From contig CALYRA010000061.1 of assembly GCA_945292135.1 (NCBI GenBank), positions 1 to 6,942 of the forward strand: a DNA stretch of 6,942 nucleotides, in the 5' to 3' direction. The notes under the pieces are model-generated. The model was not told the origin of the DNA and ran no database searches. It was given only the letters and a program-made list of their open reading frames with translations. This stretch comes from an uncultured Dysgonomonas sp. GTDB taxonomy: Bacteria; Bacteroidota; Bacteroidia; Bacteroidales; Dysgonomonadaceae. Below, in pieces: positions 6,440 to 6,942 of this stretch (positions are counted from its first letter, which is position 1; each line of letters begins with the position of its first letter). A program made the translations under genes and the position numbers.

Positions 6440-6942
6440 ATGACAGAATCAACTTCGACTTTTAATAATTGGAAAATTCTTTTGCCGACATTTATCGGAT
6501 TAGGAGTTATTCTGTATATATTCTTTAATGAATTCAATATTGAAGATGTCGGACAAATATCAATAACAGGACATACGATTTTATGGATAGTTATTGCGTT
6601 TTGTTTTATGTTAGGACGAGATACAGGATTTGTTATTCGGTATCGTTATTTAACCGAAAAGAAATTGTCTTGGAAACAGTGCATTAAAGTAACTCTTTTA
6701 GCTGAATTTGGTACGGCAATAACGCCTTCATCGGTCGGGGGATCGAGTATGGCTGTATTATTTTTGACAAAAGAAAATATTCCGGTAGGTCGTAGTACGG
6801 TTATGGTATTCGTTACTTTGTTACTTGACGAGCTGTTTTTTGTGATTACGTTTCCAATATTATTACTTTTTATCCCTTTCCAAGAATTGTTTTCAGATAC
6901 CTCGGCATTAAAGACGAGTATTCTGTCATTATTTATTGCCGC
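6440..6942 (+). CDS. Lysylphosphatidylglycerol synthase TM region / YbhN (UPF0104) family membrane protein, N-terminal part (partial)
   Basis: Reading from ATG 6440 gives 167 residues before the window ends, with no stop. The start is well supported because an in-frame TGA lies at 6413-6415 and no other ATG intervenes. Hydrophobic segments appear at about residues 12-29, 44-58 and 118-148, with a less hydrophobic conserved stretch between. The block AEFGTAITPSSVGGSSMAVLFL (about 88-109) matches the glutamate-(x)n-TPxxxGG motif of the flippase-like family that includes the membrane half of MprF and many stand-alone proteins. Such proteins are integral to the inner membrane, and some move or modify lipids. 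The substrate cannot be told here, and without the C-terminus I cannot say whether a synthase domain is fused. It is divergent from pbpC, so the two may share regulation. Confidence 0.82.
   Translation, partial: MTESTSTFNNWKILLPTFIGLGVILYIFFNEFNIEDVGQISITGHTILWIVIAFCFMLGRDTGFVIRYRYLTEKKLSWKQCIKVTLLAEFGTAITPSSVGGSSMAVLFLTKENIPVGRSTVMVFVTLLLDELFFVITFPILLLFIPFQELFSDTSALKTSILSLFIA

Overview
This AT-rich window carries the 3' end of the large ribosomal-protein cluster of a bacterium from the phylum Bacteroidota, most likely order Bacteroidales. Three things support that: the gene order map-infA-rpmJ-rpsM-rpsK-rpsD-rpoA-rplQ; protein details typical of the group (a zinc-free L36, an L17 with a long charged tail, an S13 ending in a lysine-rich tail); and promoter elements of the Bacteroides type (TAnnTTTG). 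Every complete gene except pbpC starts with ATG, usually after an A/T-rich stretch without a clear Shine-Dalgarno sequence. I cannot name a genus.

Layout: positions 1-3575 are a co-directional plus-strand operon. It holds the last codons of methionine aminopeptidase (map), then initiation factor IF-1 (infA), L36 (rpmJ), S13 (rpsM), S11 (rpsK), S4 (rpsD), the RNA polymerase alpha subunit (rpoA) and L17 (rplQ), mostly with gaps of 8-36 bases. The exception is a 115-base gap before rpsD, which may hold an S4-type mRNA leader. A perfect 12-bp hairpin with a T-run (3605-3635) ends the operon. A 190-base stretch with no gene follows. On the minus strand, convergent with the operon, lies a complete class A penicillin-binding protein of the PBP1C type (pbpC, 3826-6222). 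A 217-base divergent promoter region separates it from a plus-strand membrane protein of the lysylphosphatidylglycerol-synthase transmembrane/YbhN (flippase-like) family, which runs off the window end.

The operon products serve translation and transcription: nascent-chain processing, initiation, 30S and 50S assembly, and RNA polymerase. PBP1C is an envelope peptidoglycan enzyme and the last gene is an inner-membrane protein, so the right half is functionally separate.

The most striking observation is that rpsD, an essential primary 16S-rRNA-binding protein gene, has an in-frame TAA at codon 45, with the reading frame intact on both sides. A one-base change from a Ser codon explains it. A conserved Gly three codons later also reads as Cys through another one-base transversion. 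A sequencing or assembly error is the simplest explanation, but a real nonsense allele, readthrough or internal re-initiation cannot be excluded from the sequence. I found no mobile element, CRISPR array, tRNA or rRNA, and no convincing new multi-gene system.
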